Assembly: GCA_003153585.1 (NCBI GenBank)
Contig: PLZZ01000079.1
Coordinates: 4,241 to 13,211, forward strand
Length of the DNA stretch: 8,971 nucleotides
From: Acidobacteriota bacterium
GTDB lineage: Bacteria > Acidobacteriota > Terriglobia > Acidiferrales > UBA7541
Direction of reading: 5' to 3'
Both the position numbers and the translations under genes were made by a program. Below the pieces are notes generated by a model. It did not search any database, was not told where the DNA came from, and saw only the letters and a program-made list of their open reading frames with translations. Position 1 is the stretch's first letter. Every line of letters begins with the position of its first letter. Positions 7,664 through 8,971 of this stretch are shown here, piece by piece.

Positions 7664-8971
7664 ATGGCGCAACAGGTTCAGATGATGGGAACCGAGGTGG
7701 CGAGCAAGCAGCCGGAGCTTGTAAAAGGGCTTGGGCTGTTCGATTCCACCATGATCGTTGCCGGCTCGATGATCGGGTCGGGAATTTTCATCGTTTCAGC
7801 GGACATCGCGCATCAGGTAAAGAGTCCGGGACTTTTGATTACTGTGTGGCTGGTTACCGGGCTCATGACGCTCATCGGCGCTCTGAGTTACGGCGAGCTT
7901 GCCGCCGCGATGCCTCAAGCCGGTGGGCAATATGTTTATCTGCGAGAGTCGCTCGGGCCGCTCTGGGGATTTCTCTACGGCTGGACCATGCTCCTGGTGA
8001 TTCAGACCGCGACGATCGCAGCCGTGGCAATTGCCTTCGCAAAGTTTACCGCCGTGATCTTGCCATGGTTTTCCGCTTCGGACTGGATCTGGAAAATCGG
8101 GACGTTTGGTCCCTGGCAAATGTGGTTCGGGTCGCTGGGTCCGTACAACGTCGGGATCAACCGGCAGAATCTTCTGGCCATCGCTTCGATCGTTCTTCTC
8201 ACCTGGATCAATACGCGTGGCTTGCGTGTGGGAAAGATAGTTCAAAACGTATTTACAGTGGCGAAAGTCGGTTCGCTCGCGGCGCTGGTTCTGCTTGGCT
8301 TCTGGTTTTCGACTCAGGTCGCGCGAGCAACTAATTTCACGGATTTCTGGCGAAACGCGGGGTTGTGGGTGATGCATCCGTACCCGCCTGACCATCCTAT
8401 CTGGACGATTGGTACGCTGACGCTCGTGGGGGTAGCGATGGTGGGTTCGCTTTTCTCCGCCGACGCCTGGAATAACATCACCTTCACCGCCGCCGAGGTG
8501 AAAAATCCCAGCCGGAATTTGCCGCTTTCGCTCGCCCTTGGTGCCGGCATGGTGATTTTGCTCTACACGCTGGCGAATGTGGCTTACTTGAGGGTGTTGC
8601 CGATTTCGGGCGATCCGAATGGTGCAACGGCTCTGGCGCGCGGAATTGAATTTGCCGCCGATGGCCGTGTGGGCACGGCCGTCGCGGAAGTAGTTTTCGG
8701 ACCGGCCGGCGCGATTGTGATGGCCGTAGCGATCCTGATCTCGGGTTTTGGTTGCAACAATGGATTGATTCTTTCCGGAGCACGAATTTACTACGCAATG
8801 GCGAAGGACCGGCTCTTCTTCCAATCAGCCGGGAAAGTGAATCGCCATCACGCGCCAGCCGCCGCGCTCATCGTGCAGTGTATTTGGGCATCCTTCCTCT
8901 GTCTTTCCGGCACCTACGGGCAGTTATTGGATTTTCTGATTTTTGCGGTATTGATTTTCTACATTCTTACA
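7664..8971 (+). CDS. APC-family amino-acid permease, 3' end cut by the window
   Basis: The frame from ATG 7664 stays open for 436 codons to the window edge. The protein is very hydrophobic, with about ten membrane helices visible, and belongs to the amino acid-polyamine-organocation superfamily. Helix 1 has the unwound substrate-binding motif GSMIGSGIF (34-42). SYGELAAAMPQAGGQYVYLRE follows helix 2. Helix 6 and the following loop read FSADAWNNITFTAAEVKNPSRNLP (264-287), close to the pattern of L-type amino-acid exchangers such as LAT/SteT. The substrate cannot be read from the sequence. Families of this kind usually have 12 helices and 440-500 residues, so only the last helix or two should be missing. 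ATG 7664 is 12 bases after thiE with a weak ribosome-binding site; ATG 7682 and 7685 are alternatives. Confidence 0.92.
   Translation, partial: MAQQVQMMGTEVASKQPELVKGLGLFDSTMIVAGSMIGSGIFIVSADIAHQVKSPGLLITVWLVTGLMTLIGALSYGELAAAMPQAGGQYVYLRESLGPLWGFLYGWTMLLVIQTATIAAVAIAFAKFTAVILPWFSASDWIWKIGTFGPWQMWFGSLGPYNVGINRQNLLAIASIVLLTWINTRGLRVGKIVQNVFTVAKVGSLAALVLLGFWFSTQVARATNFTDFWRNAGLWVMHPYPPDHPIWTIGTLTLVGVAMVGSLFSADAWNNITFTAAEVKNPSRNLPLSLALGAGMVILLYTLANVAYLRVLPISGDPNGATALARGIEFAADGRVGTAVAEVVFGPAGAIVMAVAILISGFGCNNGLILSGARIYYAMAKDRLFFQSAGKVNRHHAPAAALIVQCIWASFLCLSGTYGQLLDFLIFAVLIFYILT

Noticed and set aside
7796..8824. A 342-codon open frame on the minus strand
   Set aside because: It lies opposite the permease, whose frame is open over the whole stretch with family motifs. 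The antisense product is extremely rich in Arg, His, Gln and Pro with no recognisable domain, as expected for the complement of a membrane-protein gene.

Overview
This window reads as a stretch of chromosomal core genome from a moderately GC-rich, diderm, type IV-piliated bacterium. The combination of a pilNOPQ cluster, a secretin with two AMIN-type domains and a long Pro/Ala/Thr-rich linker, and Ala/Pro-rich tails on the pilus proteins is most like Acidobacteriota. That placement is inferred from general protein style; no rRNA or other marker gene is present. All genes lie on the + strand and are tightly packed, and no stretch over about 40 bases is left without a gene. I see no mobile element, CRISPR array, tRNA or rRNA.

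Region 1 (1-3904) is the distal part of a type IV pilus assembly operon: the C-terminal end of pilN (5' cut by the window), then pilO, pilP and the secretin gene pilQ. PilN and PilO form the inner-membrane alignment complex. PilP links that complex across the periplasm to the PilQ outer-membrane channel through which the pilus passes. The pilP stop and pilQ start overlap (ATGA).

Region 2 (3905-4006) is the boundary. A textbook intrinsic terminator (11-bp perfect stem, 5-nt loop, TTTCTTTTT) follows pilQ. Unusually, it sits inside the 5' coding region of the next gene, covering codons 11-22 of an M24 family Xaa-Pro-type peptidase.

Region 3 (3940-8971) is a dense housekeeping run: M24 peptidase, accB (biotin carboxyl carrier protein), accC (biotin carboxylase), thiE (thiamine-phosphate synthase, TTG start) and an APC-family amino-acid permease that runs off the right edge. 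AccB and AccC work together in the first half-reaction of acetyl-CoA carboxylase for fatty-acid synthesis; the carboxyltransferase subunits are not here. The peptidase next to accBC recalls the common peptidase-efp-accB-accC arrangement, but efp is absent and the peptidase stop codon abuts the accB start.

I did not find a convincing undescribed system. The most interesting signal is the terminator embedded in the start of the peptidase gene. The remaining observations are modest.
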